Below are positions 44,584-53,130 of a stretch of DNA of 63,451 bases, piece after piece. The notes beneath the pieces were generated by a model. The model saw only the letters and a list, made by a program, of their open reading frames with translations, was not told the origin of the DNA and searched no databases. Origin of the DNA: Pseudomonadota bacterium. Its GTDB lineage: Bacteria > Desulfobacterota > Desulfobulbia > Desulfobulbales > JAHJIY01. The position numbers were made by a program, and so were the translations under genes. How positions within the stretch are numbered: position 1 is the stretch's first letter; the number at the start of each line of letters is the position of its first letter. The stretch is from positions 1 to 63,451 of the forward strand of contig JAHJIY010000074.1 in assembly GCA_018823175.1 (NCBI GenBank), written 5' to 3'.

Positions 44584-46677
44584 ATGGAATCATATAGTTT
44601 CAGTCCGGGTAGTCCTTTGTCGCTAGGCGCCACCATAATGGCTGATGGCGTTAATTTTGCGGTTTTTTCTCGTCATGCCGAGGAAGTTGCTCTTTTACTT
44701 TTCAGGTCTGGAGAAGGAGCTAAAATAGCAGAAATTAATCTTGATCCCGATGAGTGTCGGACGGGTGATCTCTGGCATATTCTTGTTCATGGTCTGGATC
44801 CCAATATTCGGTATGGTTTCAGAGTAGCAGGGCCGTATGATCCCAACGGCCGCGGTCATTTTTTTGCAAGCGAGCATTTACTTTTGGATCCATACGCCAA
44901 GGCCTTGACCGGGAGTTCCCAATGGAACAAATCTTACATCCGCCGGGGAGCAAAAAGCCAAGAGAACCAATTCCACCGACGTTGCTGCATTGTCGATGAC
45001 CATTTTGATTGGGGGAAAGACCGGCCGCTCAATATCCCTTTAAAGGATTCAATTATCTATGAGTTGCATGTCAGGGGATATACCCGCCACGCTTCATCCG
45101 GAGTTGAGCATCCAGGGACTTACGCCGGGATAGTTGAAAAAATTCCCTATCTGAAGGAGCTTGGGGTAACGGCGGTTGAGTTGCTGCCGGTTACTGAGTT
45201 TAATGAAAATGAGATCGTCAATATCAATCCGGAAAACGGTAAAAAACTGTTGAATTTCTGGGGGTATAGTCCTTTGGCTTTTTTTGCCCCGAAGGCCTCT
45301 TATGCGGTAAACGGTCGGGACGGCAATCAGGTCAGGGAATTTAAAGAAATGGTCAAGGCCTTGCATCAAGCCGGCATTGAGGTCATTTTGGATATTGTTT
45401 TTAATCATACGGCCGAAGGTGGTAGCGATGGACCGGTCATAAGTTTTCGCGGCCTGGATAATACAATATATTATCTTTTGGATTCGGTCAGCCGTGATTA
45501 TCTGAATTTTTCGGGTTGCGGCAATACCTTGAACTGTAATCATCCTCTGGTCAGAAGTTTGATTATGGATTGTTTGCGTTACTGGGTGGTGGAAATGCAT
45601 GTTGATGGTTTCCGGTTTGATCTGGCCTCAATCCTGGGACGGGCCCCGGACGGTAAAGTGTTAAGTAACCCGCCTATGGTTGAGCAGATTGCCGAAGATC
45701 CGGTACTGGCTCATACCAAGATCATTGCCGAAGCCTGGGACGCGGCCGGTCTTTATCAGGTCGGCAGTTTTTCCTCCCACCGGCGGTGGGCCGAATGGAA
45801 CGGAAAATTCCGGGATGATGTCCGCTCTTTTATGGCTGGCCATCAAGATACTATAGCAAAACTAGCCACCAGAATGAGCGGTAGCGCCGATTTGTATCAG
45901 CGCCATGAATTGCGGCCTTTTAACAGTATTAATTTTATCACCAGCCATGACGGTTTCACCTTATATGATTTGGTCAGCTATAATCACAAGCACAACCTGG
46001 CAAACGGCGAGAAAAATTGCGACGGCGATAATGTGAACCTTAGTTGGAATAGTGGGGTGGAAGGCGATACCGATGATCAGCAGATTATGGCCGTGCGCTG
46101 GCGGCGGATCCGCACGCTGGCGGTCATTCTTTTCCTTTCGCAAGGGACGCCGATGCTGGTGGCGGGCGACGAGCTGGGCCGCAGTCAAAAGGGGAATAAT
46201 AATGCCTATTGCCAGGATAATGAAATAAGCTGGCTCGATTGGCGACTGGTTGAGAAAAATGGAGATCTCCTGAGATTTTTTCGGTTGTTGATCAGTTTGC
46301 GCAAAAATCATCCGGTTTTCCGGCGGGCTGACTTTTTTCCAAACCATGATGATGTTGCCCGGCAGGAAGTAAGATGGCAATCATTAATTGCCGGCGAGCA
46401 GGACTGGTCAGCTGAGTGTAAAACCTTGGCCTTTTTTCTCGATGGCGGCGCGATGGCTGAAACGCCGGATGATGATTTTTTTGTTCTGCTCAACGGGGAG
46501 CTGAAGCCCCGGTTATTTGAGGTGCCCAAGCCGGTGAGCGGCAAGAAATGGTATCGGATTATTGATACCTGGATCGCAGCACCCTTGGACATTGTGCCGG
46601 ACCATGAAGCTCAGCCGGTATCTAAATCAGAAGTCTCGGTAGGGGCGATGAGCGTGGTGGTTCTTCTTTCCCGATAA
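44584..46677 (+). CDS. glgX: Glycogen debranching enzyme GlgX (isoamylase type)
   Basis: 697 residues. N-terminal carbohydrate-binding module (GATIMADGVNFAVFSRHAE), then a GH13 barrel. The catalytic triad is visible: nucleophile Asp346 in DGFRFDLAS, acid/base Glu383 in IIAEAWD, and Asp456 in FITSHDGFTL. It hydrolyses alpha-1,6 branches of glycogen or limit dextrins. GGAG lies close to the ATG. The 298-base upstream region (44286-44583) is very AT-rich; TATAAT at 44413-44418 has a TTGAAT 15 bases before it, a poor but possible promoter, and AATTATATAATT is palindromic. No other glycogen gene is in the window. Confidence 0.93.
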   Translation: MESYSFSPGSPLSLGATIMADGVNFAVFSRHAEEVALLLFRSGEGAKIAEINLDPDECRTGDLWHILVHGLDPNIRYGFRVAGPYDPNGRGHFFASEHLLLDPYAKALTGSSQWNKSYIRRGAKSQENQFHRRCCIVDDHFDWGKDRPLNIPLKDSIIYELHVRGYTRHASSGVEHPGTYAGIVEKIPYLKELGVTAVELLPVTEFNENEIVNINPENGKKLLNFWGYSPLAFFAPKASYAVNGRDGNQVREFKEMVKALHQAGIEVILDIVFNHTAEGGSDGPVISFRGLDNTIYYLLDSVSRDYLNFSGCGNTLNCNHPLVRSLIMDCLRYWVVEMHVDGFRFDLASILGRAPDGKVLSNPPMVEQIAEDPVLAHTKIIAEAWDAAGLYQVGSFSSHRRWAEWNGKFRDDVRSFMAGHQDTIAKLATRMSGSADLYQRHELRPFNSINFITSHDGFTLYDLVSYNHKHNLANGEKNCDGDNVNLSWNSGVEGDTDDQQIMAVRWRRIRTLAVILFLSQGTPMLVAGDELGRSQKGNNNAYCQDNEISWLDWRLVEKNGDLLRFFRLLISLRKNHPVFRRADFFPNHDDVARQEVRWQSLIAGEQDWSAECKTLAFFLDGGAMAETPDDDFFVLLNGELKPRLFEVPKPVSGKKWYRIIDTWIAAPLDIVPDHEAQPVSKSEVSVGAMSVVVLLSR

Positions 46678-46816
46678 ATGCCTTCCTTGCTTTATTATTA
46701 AATATTTTACAAATTTGAAAAATCTGTAAAGACAATAATGAATTAATTTGAACTTAGGTTATATTGACGGTTATATCTGCGGTTAATCTTTGCAGGGTCA
46801 ATTCTGAGTCAGCTTC

Positions 46817-46840
46817 TTCCCCGACGGGGAAATGACTTTT
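46817..46840 (+). terminator. Possible terminator in the glgX-SGNH gap
   Basis: TTCCCC (46817-46822), loop GAC, GGGGAA (46826-46831), then ATGACTTTTT. The stem is short and the T run is offset by four bases, and it lies 140 bases after glgX. Confidence 0.3.
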
Positions 46841-46964
46841 TAAAGTTTATATCGTTGCTGTGGTTATTGAAGCTCTTTACTTTCTAAGGATATTATTACT
46901 ATTTCACGTCACGGATCTAAACCATATTATTTGACCAGATCGGATAAAAAAAGGGAGATCATTC

Positions 46965-47489
46965 ATGGCAGACAAATCATACAGTAAACTTCTCTTTGTT
47001 GGGGATTCCTTGATTGAGTTTTATGATTGGCAGGCCCGCTTCCCGGAATATCAGGTAGATAATAAGGGGAAAGCCGGGGAATCGGTTGCTGAATTGTTGT
47101 GGCGGACTGAGGAGATGATTTCAAGTCTGACCCCGCCTGATTGGATATTGATCATGATCGGCACTAATAATGTAACCATGGAAGATTATGGTCTGGAAGA
47201 CACCTACGAAAAGGTTGTGCAGGTATACCGTGCTGCTTTTCCGCAAGCGAAAATTGTGGTGAACAGCCTGTTGCCCATGCGTCTTCCTTACCTGGCGGAC
47301 AATGCGGTCGTTGATTTGAATAAAAGACTTCAGGAGATGGCTGCCCGATTGGGGATATCATTTTTGGATGCCTACGATAAATTGACCGATGATCAAGGGC
47401 AACCGCTGGCAAGTGTTTTGGAGGATGAGATTCATCTTGCCGCTGATGGCTATCGGCTATGGGCGGATGCGGTGGCGGAATTTCTTTAA
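46965..47489 (+). CDS. SGNH/GDSL hydrolase
   Basis: 174 residues, no signal peptide. Block I is LLFVGDSLIE with nucleophile Ser15, the Asn block is MIGTNNVTME, and the Asp-His pair is in DEIHLAADGYRLW near the end. These match small esterases/acyl-hydrolases of the TesA/platelet-activating factor acetylhydrolase type. GGGAGA gives a strong ribosome-binding site. It is 18 bases upstream of a NifA-like activator, probably in one transcript. The substrate is unknown. Confidence 0.9.
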   Translation: MADKSYSKLLFVGDSLIEFYDWQARFPEYQVDNKGKAGESVAELLWRTEEMISSLTPPDWILIMIGTNNVTMEDYGLEDTYEKVVQVYRAAFPQAKIVVNSLLPMRLPYLADNAVVDLNKRLQEMAARLGISFLDAYDKLTDDQGQPLASVLEDEIHLAADGYRLWADAVAEFL

Positions 47490-47507
47490 ATCATCAAATG
47501 AGATCAA

Positions 47508-49124
47508 TTGGTGGTGATTGTTGATTGCCACTGGCCTGAACATAGGGAAAAATTAATTCTGGGACAAAGGGTAATTTTGAAAACCGATCAGGAACTGGCT
47601 GATTTAACCTGTTTATATGAGATAACCAAAGCTCTGGCCTCGTCCATTGATCTGCGGGAGTGTCTGGAGCGGATCATGGCAATATTGTCGGCCGAGACCG
47701 GGATGAGTAATGGCACAGTCACCATTATCAATCCGGTAACCGGGCAGCTTGAGATTGAAGTGGCGCACGGGATGACGGCTGAGGCCAGAAGCAGGGGCAA
47801 GTATAAGATCGGTGAAGGGATTACCGGGCGGGTGGTGGCCTCCGGCGCCCCGATTGTCGTGCCGCAGATTAGTGAGGAACCGCTTTTTTTGAACCGGACT
47901 AAATCCCGGGGTGATGTGAGTCGGAAAACCATCTCTTTTATCTGTGTGCCGGTCAAGCACGGCCAGCAGACCATTGGCGCTTTGAGTATCGACCGGGAAG
48001 ATAAAAAAGGGGTTGATTTCGAAAAGGACCTGCAGTTTCTCACGGTTCTAAGCGGTCTGGTGGCCCAGACCGTTGTCCGAATTCAGGCAGTAAATGAGGA
48101 AAGAGAACGGCTACAAAGAGAGAACAAGCAGCTCAAGAGAGAGCTTTCCGGCAAGTATCAGTTCGAGCATATTGTCAGTAACAGTAGCCGAATGCAGGAA
48201 GTTTTTGAAATGATGCATCGGGTGGCTGATTCCACGGCCACCGTCCTGTTGCGTGGTCAATCCGGGACCGGAAAAACCCTGATTGCCAAAGCCCTGCATT
48301 ATAATTCCAAACGGGCCCGCGAGCCCTTTGTCGTGGTTAATTGTTCCGCCCTGCCCGAGACCTTATTGGAAAGCGAATTGTTCGGGCATGAAAAAGGCGC
48401 CTTCACCGGGGCCAATATGGTTAAAAAAGGGCGGTTTGAGTTGGCGGAAGGCGGCACCCTGTTTCTTGATGAGATCGGGGAGTTGAGCCAGAATGTGCAG
48501 GTTAAATTGCTTAATGTTATTCAGGATCGGGAATTTCAGCGACTGGGGGGCACCAGAGTAATTAAAACCAATGTCAGGCTGGTGGCCGCGACCAATAAGG
48601 ACTTGGAAAATGCGGTGGCCGTCGGTTTGTTCAGGGATGATCTTTATTATCGCTTGAATGTTTTTCCCATCTATCTGCCCCCTTTGCGGGAAAGACGGAC
48701 CGATGTTTTATTGCTGGCTGATTTTTTTCTGCAGAAATACAGTAAGGAAAATAATAAGGACATCCGGCGGATTTCGACCCCGGCCATTGACTTATTAATG
48801 CAGTATCATTGGCCCGGGAATGTCCGGGAGCTGGAAAATTGCATGGAAAGAGCGGTGTTGATCTGTGATGATGATTCGATCAAAGGCTATCATCTGCCTC
48901 CCTCCCTGCAAACATCGGAAAGTGTCAATAATTTAGGGATGACCTCTTCTTTTGCCTCGGCGGTAGAGCATTTTGAACAGGAGTTGATTGTCGATGCCCT
49001 GAAAAAGACGGGCGGCAATCAGACCAAGGCGGCGGATCTGTTAAGCACCAGTTTGAGAATTATTAATTATAAGATTGGCAAGTACAACATTGATATCCGG
49101 CAATTTAAAGCTGGCAAGTCCTGA
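47508..49124 (+). CDS. NifA-like sigma-54-dependent activator (GAF-AAA+-Fis HTH)
   Basis: 538 residues in the longest form from a TTG at 47508. Family similarity begins at LKTDQELADLT, so a TTG at 47577 with AAAGGG upstream may be the true start. GAF (about 35-200), AAA+ (about 220-455) with Walker A GQSGTGKT, the sigma-54 contact loop GAFTGA, Walker B GGTLFLDEIGE, and a Fis-type HTH (GGNQTKAADLLSTSLRIINYK). It activates sigma-54 promoters in response to whatever the GAF domain senses. It resembles NifA, but no nif gene is in view and I found no clear sigma-54 promoter nearby. The target is unknown. Confidence 0.9.
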   Translation: MVVIVDCHWPEHREKLILGQRVILKTDQELADLTCLYEITKALASSIDLRECLERIMAILSAETGMSNGTVTIINPVTGQLEIEVAHGMTAEARSRGKYKIGEGITGRVVASGAPIVVPQISEEPLFLNRTKSRGDVSRKTISFICVPVKHGQQTIGALSIDREDKKGVDFEKDLQFLTVLSGLVAQTVVRIQAVNEERERLQRENKQLKRELSGKYQFEHIVSNSSRMQEVFEMMHRVADSTATVLLRGQSGTGKTLIAKALHYNSKRAREPFVVVNCSALPETLLESELFGHEKGAFTGANMVKKGRFELAEGGTLFLDEIGELSQNVQVKLLNVIQDREFQRLGGTRVIKTNVRLVAATNKDLENAVAVGLFRDDLYYRLNVFPIYLPPLRERRTDVLLLADFFLQKYSKENNKDIRRISTPAIDLLMQYHWPGNVRELENCMERAVLICDDDSIKGYHLPPSLQTSESVNNLGMTSSFASAVEHFEQELIVDALKKTGGNQTKAADLLSTSLRIINYKIGKYNIDIRQFKAGKS

Positions 49125-49130
49125 AGTAAG

Positions 49131-49691
49131 ATGAAGATCTTCATGCACATTTGCTGCGGTCCTTGTACGATTTATCCCCTTGAGGTTTTGCGGGATGAGG
49201 GGCATGAGGTGCACGGCTTCTTTTTCAATCCCAATATCCATCCCTTTGCTGAATTCAAAAGGAGGCTTGCCTCCGTCGATTTGCTTAGTAGCAAGATGAA
49301 TTTCAAGATTGAGAGCGTCAGGGAATACGGTCTTAAGGAATATCTGCGCCAGGTGGTTTTTCATGAAGAGAGGCGTTGTGAGATCTGCTACGAGATGCGG
49401 CTTTCAGTGGTGGCGCAAAAGGCAAAAGAGGTTGGGGCCGATGCGTTTACTTCCACCCTGCTTTACAGTCGTTATCAGAAGCATGAGCGGATTCGGGCCA
49501 TCGCCGAGAGATTGGCCACCGAGCATAATATCTCGTTTTTCTATCATGATTTTCGGCAGGGTTGGCAGCAGGGGATAGATCTGGCAATAGAAATGGATCT
49601 CTATCGCCAGCCTTATTGCGGTTGTATCTTTAGTGAGCAGGAGAGATACGATAAGAAACTGCGGCGGACCATTAGTCAGAGCAGGGCTTAG
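49131..49691 (+). CDS. queH: Epoxyqueuosine reductase QueH
   Basis: 186 residues, the normal length. It has the Cys sets of QueH: MHICCGPC at the N-terminus, RRCEICYEMRL in the middle and PYCGCIFSE near the end, which bind an iron-sulfur cluster and a second metal site. It catalyses the last step of queuosine synthesis in tRNA, reducing epoxyqueuosine; it is the non-homologous replacement of QueG in many anaerobes. It starts 6 bases after the NifA-like gene and converges on bamD with a 5-base gap. Confidence 0.93.
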   Translation: MKIFMHICCGPCTIYPLEVLRDEGHEVHGFFFNPNIHPFAEFKRRLASVDLLSSKMNFKIESVREYGLKEYLRQVVFHEERRCEICYEMRLSVVAQKAKEVGADAFTSTLLYSRYQKHERIRAIAERLATEHNISFFYHDFRQGWQQGIDLAIEMDLYRQPYCGCIFSEQERYDKKLRRTISQSRA

Positions 49692-49696
49692 ATTCT

Positions 49697-50380
49697 TTAC
49701 TTTTCAGCAGCGGTTTCCCGGTCGATAATAGCCTGCAGGTCTTTGGAATTTTTCGCGGCTTCTGACTCAGGATAGTGGGATTGCAAGTAATTTATCCGGC
49801 CTTGCGCCTCTTGGTACGACTTGATTTTCATATAGTAATTTGCGACGTAAAGTTCGTGGTCGGCCAGAAAATTTTCGGCCTTTTTGATCTTGATCCTGGC
49901 CTCGTTTATGTAAGATGACTTGGGAAAGGTTTTGATTAAGCGGTTGAAGGCCTGGATAGAATTATGCGCCCCGGTCGGGTCCCGGTCAATGGCGCCGATC
50001 TGTTGGAAATGGCAACGGCCAATCTGGAAAAGAACGTAAGGGATTGCCTCATTGGTCGGGTGCTTGTTTTCAAACTCTTCGTATAAAGCCAGGGCCTCCT
50101 TGTAGTTTTTTAAAAAGTATTCACAATCTGCCGCTTTTAATTCAGCCAACAGGCTGAATCGGCTGAATGGGTGCCGTTCTTTGATCAGTTTGAATTTTTC
50201 CAGGGCCGAGTAATAATCGCCGTCATTGAAATAGGCCAGGCCTTCCTTGGCCAGGGGCTCCGGCGTATCATTTAGTTTGGCGTCCTTGGCTGCGCATCCG
50301 GTTATCAGGTGGATTGTTGAGATGAGCAGCAATACAGCCAGTAATTGAAACAATATGGATTTTGTCCGGTTAATAGTCAT
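49697..50380 (-). CDS. bamD: Outer membrane assembly lipoprotein BamD
   Basis: 227 residues. A lipoprotein signal ends LITGC with Cys29. TPR-like helices follow: EGLAYFNDGDYYSALEKF, FSRFSLLAELKAADCEYF, IPYVLFQIGRCHF. BamD is the essential lipoprotein partner of BamA in inserting outer-membrane beta-barrel proteins, so the organism has a diderm envelope. The sequence IDRDPTGAHNSIQAFNRLI is a typical BamD segment. It is separated from trxB by 72 bases on the same strand. Confidence 0.93.
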   Translation of the reverse strand: MTINRTKSILFQLLAVLLLISTIHLITGCAAKDAKLNDTPEPLAKEGLAYFNDGDYYSALEKFKLIKERHPFSRFSLLAELKAADCEYFLKNYKEALALYEEFENKHPTNEAIPYVLFQIGRCHFQQIGAIDRDPTGAHNSIQAFNRLIKTFPKSSYINEARIKIKKAENFLADHELYVANYYMKIKSYQEAQGRINYLQSHYPESEAAKNSKDLQAIIDRETAAEK

Positions 50381-50452
50381 AATAACTCAGAAGCCTGTCA
50401 GGTGAGAAGAGGATTAATTTTTTATGGTTTTTGGAAAATTAAATTAATGGTT

Positions 50453-51388
50453 TTATTTCTTTTGGGGAGCGGCGAGATGATGTTCAGCCGCCATGGCTGC
50501 AACGGCCCCTTCCCCGGCTGCATTGACTACCTGGCGCACTGATTTGTAGCAGATGTCGCCGGCGGCCATCACTCCAGGGATATTGGTTCGCATTTCACGA
50601 TCGGTAATCACAAAACCTTCTTTTGTTTCAATTTGGTCAAGTGGCAGCATCTCGTTATTCGGGTTGGTGCCGATCAGGATAAAAATACCCTGGGCCGGAA
50701 TAATACTTTCTGCGCCGGCGGTGTTTTTGAGTAGAATCTTTTCTACCCCTTTCGCGCCGCTGATTTCGGTGACAGTCGAATTCAGGATAAATTCAATCTT
50801 TTCATTGGCCAGGGCCTGGTCTTGAATAATCTGGGTCGCCCGTAATTGTTCCCGCCGATGGATAACCTTTACCTTGCGGGCGAATTTGGTCAGATAAATG
50901 GCTTCCTGAATCGCGGTATTGCCACCGCCGACCACGACTACTTCCTGGTCGCGATAAAATGGCGCATCACACGTCGCGCAATAAGAAACACCTTTGCCCG
51001 CAAATTCAATCTCCCCTGGAACCTTGAGTTCGCTGGGGCGAGCCCCGGTGGCAATGATTAAAGATTTACAGGTGAGGTGGCTGCCGTCTTCCAGGAATAT
51101 TTTTTTGGTCCCGGTCTTGAGATCCATCCTGGTGACTATGGTATTTGATCTTGTTTCAAGGCCAAAACGTTTGGCCTGGGCTGCCATTTTGTCGGCCAGA
51201 TCGAAACCGGAAATGCCCTCTGGAAAGCCGGGGTAGTTGTCTATCCAGTCGGTCAACATTACCTGGCCGCCGGTGGCGCCTTTTTCTAGAAGGACCGTTT
51301 TGAGTTTGGCACGGGAGGCATACAGACCGGCAGTTAGTCCGGCTGGTCCGCCTCCCACAATAATCAGCTGATAATCAGAATCGCCCAT
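50453..51388 (-). CDS. trxB: Thioredoxin reductase
   Basis: 311 residues. FAD site GGGPAGLTAGLYASRA at the N-terminus, the redox pair in YCATCDAPFYRD, the NAD(P)H site VVVGGGNTAIQEA, and GVMAAGDICYKSVRQV near the C-terminus. It transfers electrons from NADPH (or another donor) to thioredoxin. It is 21 bases downstream of trxA, so the electron donor and acceptor are made together. Confidence 0.95.
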   Translation of the reverse strand: MGDSDYQLIIVGGGPAGLTAGLYASRAKLKTVLLEKGATGGQVMLTDWIDNYPGFPEGISGFDLADKMAAQAKRFGLETRSNTIVTRMDLKTGTKKIFLEDGSHLTCKSLIIATGARPSELKVPGEIEFAGKGVSYCATCDAPFYRDQEVVVVGGGNTAIQEAIYLTKFARKVKVIHRREQLRATQIIQDQALANEKIEFILNSTVTEISGAKGVEKILLKNTAGAESIIPAQGIFILIGTNPNNEMLPLDQIETKEGFVITDREMRTNIPGVMAAGDICYKSVRQVVNAAGEGAVAAMAAEHHLAAPQKK

Positions 51389-51409
51389 TTTCGTGGTTGA
51401 AATAATTTC

Positions 51410-51736
51410 CTAGAGGGCCTTGTTAAGCATCGCAATGAGCTGTGATTTGCCTACGGCGCCGGTTACCTGGTCAACGATATTACCTTTTTTGAAAAGGATC
51501 AGGGTCGGGATGGCCCGTACTCCGAATTTTCCGGGGGTAGTCGGATTGTCGTCGACATTCATTTTTGCGATTACCACTTTGCCGGCGTATTCTCCTGCCA
51601 ATTCTTCAACCACCGGGCCTATCGCTTTGCAGGGGCCGCACCAGGGGGCCCAGAAATCAACCAGACATGGGGTGTCGGATTTGATGGTTGCCTCGAATTC
51701 CGCATCGCTAAGTTGTTTTACTTTATCGCCAGCCAT
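51410..51736 (-). CDS. trxA: Thioredoxin
   Basis: 108 residues, the classic size. Active site FWAPWCGPCKAIGP (Cys33, Cys36), the conserved buried Asp in LVDFWA, and the cis-Pro in AIPTLILFKKG. AAGGAG gives a strong ribosome-binding site. Reduced by the TrxB encoded next to it. A promoter lies about 75 bases upstream. Confidence 0.97.
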   Translation of the reverse strand: MAGDKVKQLSDAEFEATIKSDTPCLVDFWAPWCGPCKAIGPVVEELAGEYAGKVVIAKMNVDDNPTTPGKFGVRAIPTLILFKKGNIVDQVTGAVGKSQLIAMLNKAL

Positions 51737-51808
51737 AAGCTTACTCCTTGTAATTGTGTGATAATATAAAAATATAAGTAAATTATTATGTATATTCCAA
51801 TAATTCTT

Positions 51809-51837
51809 ATCTTAACGGGATGCCGAGAGCATGACAA
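51809..51837 (-). promoter_or_regulatory. Candidate sigma-70 promoter of trxA-trxB
   Basis: On the minus strand: -35 TTGTCA (51832-51837), 17-base spacer, -10 TAAGAT (51809-51814). A second possibility closer to the gene is TTGGAA with TATATT about 18 bases later. The AT-rich leader suits either. Confidence 0.5.
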
Positions 51838-51856
51838 GATATTTCCCTATGGCTTA

Positions 51857-52390
51857 TTAACTTAATCTGGGTGGGGTTGGATCCAGTTCTTCAAGTTTGG
51901 CCAGAAGTAAATTAAAACCGGGAAATGGGGGGATTTTATCTCGGTTTTTTGCAAAGGCCTTGAGTGCTTTGTCCGCCATTTTTTGGGCCCCTTGCCGGTT
52001 GCCATGCGCCAGGTGTATATACATGCCGGCCGCCCTGATCATGGCTTGCAAGATTTCTTTTTCGGCCCCGGTGGCTGACAGCCATAAAGTTTCCAGAAGT
52101 TCATGGACCTCAAAAAAAAGTTCCTGGTCCCATAAAACAAGGGCTCGAAAGAATGGCTCGTTTATCTTGTCCTGTTTGATTTTAGCAAGGGCTTGGTCGT
52201 AGCGCGCGAGGCGGTCTTTAATATAGTCCCGGTAGATCGACTCGGGGTTGGAACTAAGATATGTTTCGGCTTTTTCCCGGACTGGACGCAGATCCAGTTC
52301 AGTCAGGGCGACCATCAAGGCGTTGGAAAGATTATTCCGGATATCCCTGGATAGTCGGTCCTCAAACGGGTCGAAACTTTTCTTGTCCAT
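51857..52390 (-). CDS. DUF309 domain protein
   Basis: 177-178 residues from ATG 52390, preceded by GAGG 6 bases upstream. A longer frame to 52495 exists, but its first 35 codons are made of a family-2 repeat and are rejected. The DUF309 core is visible: ELFFEVHELLETLW, EKEILQAMIRAAGMYIHLAHGN and GAQKMADKALKAF. It is an all-helical cytoplasmic protein. The family is common but has no established function. It is upstream of trxA with a separate promoter between them. Confidence 0.85.
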   Translation of the reverse strand: MDKKSFDPFEDRLSRDIRNNLSNALMVALTELDLRPVREKAETYLSSNPESIYRDYIKDRLARYDQALAKIKQDKINEPFFRALVLWDQELFFEVHELLETLWLSATGAEKEILQAMIRAAGMYIHLAHGNRQGAQKMADKALKAFAKNRDKIPPFPGFNLLLAKLEELDPTPPRLS

Positions 52391-52420
52391 TTTGCCTCTG
52401 TCAGCTTGGATTGTTGGGAT

Positions 52421-52496
52421 GAGCATGAAACAGCGAGCGCATTCCACGCGGCTCGAAGTTTCACGCTGTTCGCTATCTGCCGCGGGGAGCTTCAAT
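52421..52496 (-). repeat. Palindromic repeat family 2, short copy
   Basis: Plus-strand reading: GAGCATGAAACAGCGAGCGC, ATTCCACGCGGCTCGAAGTT, then a loop and CTGCCGCGGGGAGCTTCAA. GAAGTT pairs with the GAGCTTC arm. It matches the second half of the copy at 23597 and lies just upstream of the DUF309 gene. Confidence 0.7.
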
Positions 52497-52711
52497 TGAT
52501 CGCGCGGTCACCGTCATCAGAGATCGGGACTTGACCGGAAGAAACTCTTTGGTAAATATAAGCATGCCTTCAAGTCAGGCAAGGGGGGAGGCCCTTTCGG
52601 TTTGATAAGGGAAACGACGTTCAGGCCGGGAATGATTGAAGAACAGCCGGCCGAGGCGGGTAACAACATAAACAGGCCCTGCGTATTTTTGCTGAAAAAG
52701 GATTATGGATT
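52497..52711. other. Intergenic region with possible RNA structure
   Basis: Between the DUF309 repeat and the HEAT gene. Inverted repeats include GCCT/AGGC near 52565, CCCTTTCGG with a later AAGGG, and GGCCGG/CCGGCC around 52635-52660. It is purine-rich. I cannot match it to a known riboswitch or small RNA. Confidence 0.25.
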
Positions 52712-53128
52712 ATGGCAACAAATAATGATGATCTCCTGCCGGTAATCGGAGATTTTCTCGAAATGGGGCATGTAGAAAATATAGTAGCCATGTTTAAACA
52801 AGACGTCGCGCTCTACGGGTTGACCGGGGAACTGCTGCGAGATGAGAGGTTCATGGTGCGGCTGGGAGTGGCGGTGCTGTTTGAGGAACTGGCCATGCTC
52901 CGGCCGGAGGAAATCCCGCTTGCCATCCCTTCCCTTTTGCCGTTGTTAAATGACCCCACCCCATATATCAGGGGTGAGGCCTGTAATCTTCTTGGAATTA
53001 TTGCTACCGACCAGGCTCGCCTTCACTTGGCCGGTATGCAAAATGACCCTGACCCGCAGGTTCGTGAGATTGTCCGCGACAATCTGGGATGTGAGCTGTC
53101 GCCGGATTTGTTGGCGACCAGCTTTTAG
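52712..53128 (+). CDS. Small HEAT-repeat protein
   Basis: 138 residues. Helical pairs typical of HEAT repeats: ERFMVRLGVAVLFEELAML, AIPSLLPLLNDPTPYIRGEA and HLAGMQNDPDPQVREIVRDN. The D-P-x-P-x-(V/I)-R signature turns occur twice. The N-terminus (DDLLPVIGDFLEMGHVENI) is specific to a group seen in sulfate reducers. AAAGGA is near but poorly spaced before the ATG. It converges on aspS with a 2-base gap. It probably binds another protein; no partner is evident. Confidence 0.8.
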   Translation: MATNNDDLLPVIGDFLEMGHVENIVAMFKQDVALYGLTGELLRDERFMVRLGVAVLFEELAMLRPEEIPLAIPSLLPLLNDPTPYIRGEACNLLGIIATDQARLHLAGMQNDPDPQVREIVRDNLGCELSPDLLATSF

Positions 53129-53130
53129 CC

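Noticed and set aside
47508..49124. Nitrogen fixation regulator call (nifA)
   Set aside because: Domain order fits NifA, but GAF-AAA-Fis activators are common and no nif genes or sigma-54 targets are present, so only the family is named.
52391..52495. Upstream extension of the DUF309 gene
   Set aside because: These codons are a copy of palindromic repeat family 2; the ATG at 52390 has a ribosome-binding site.
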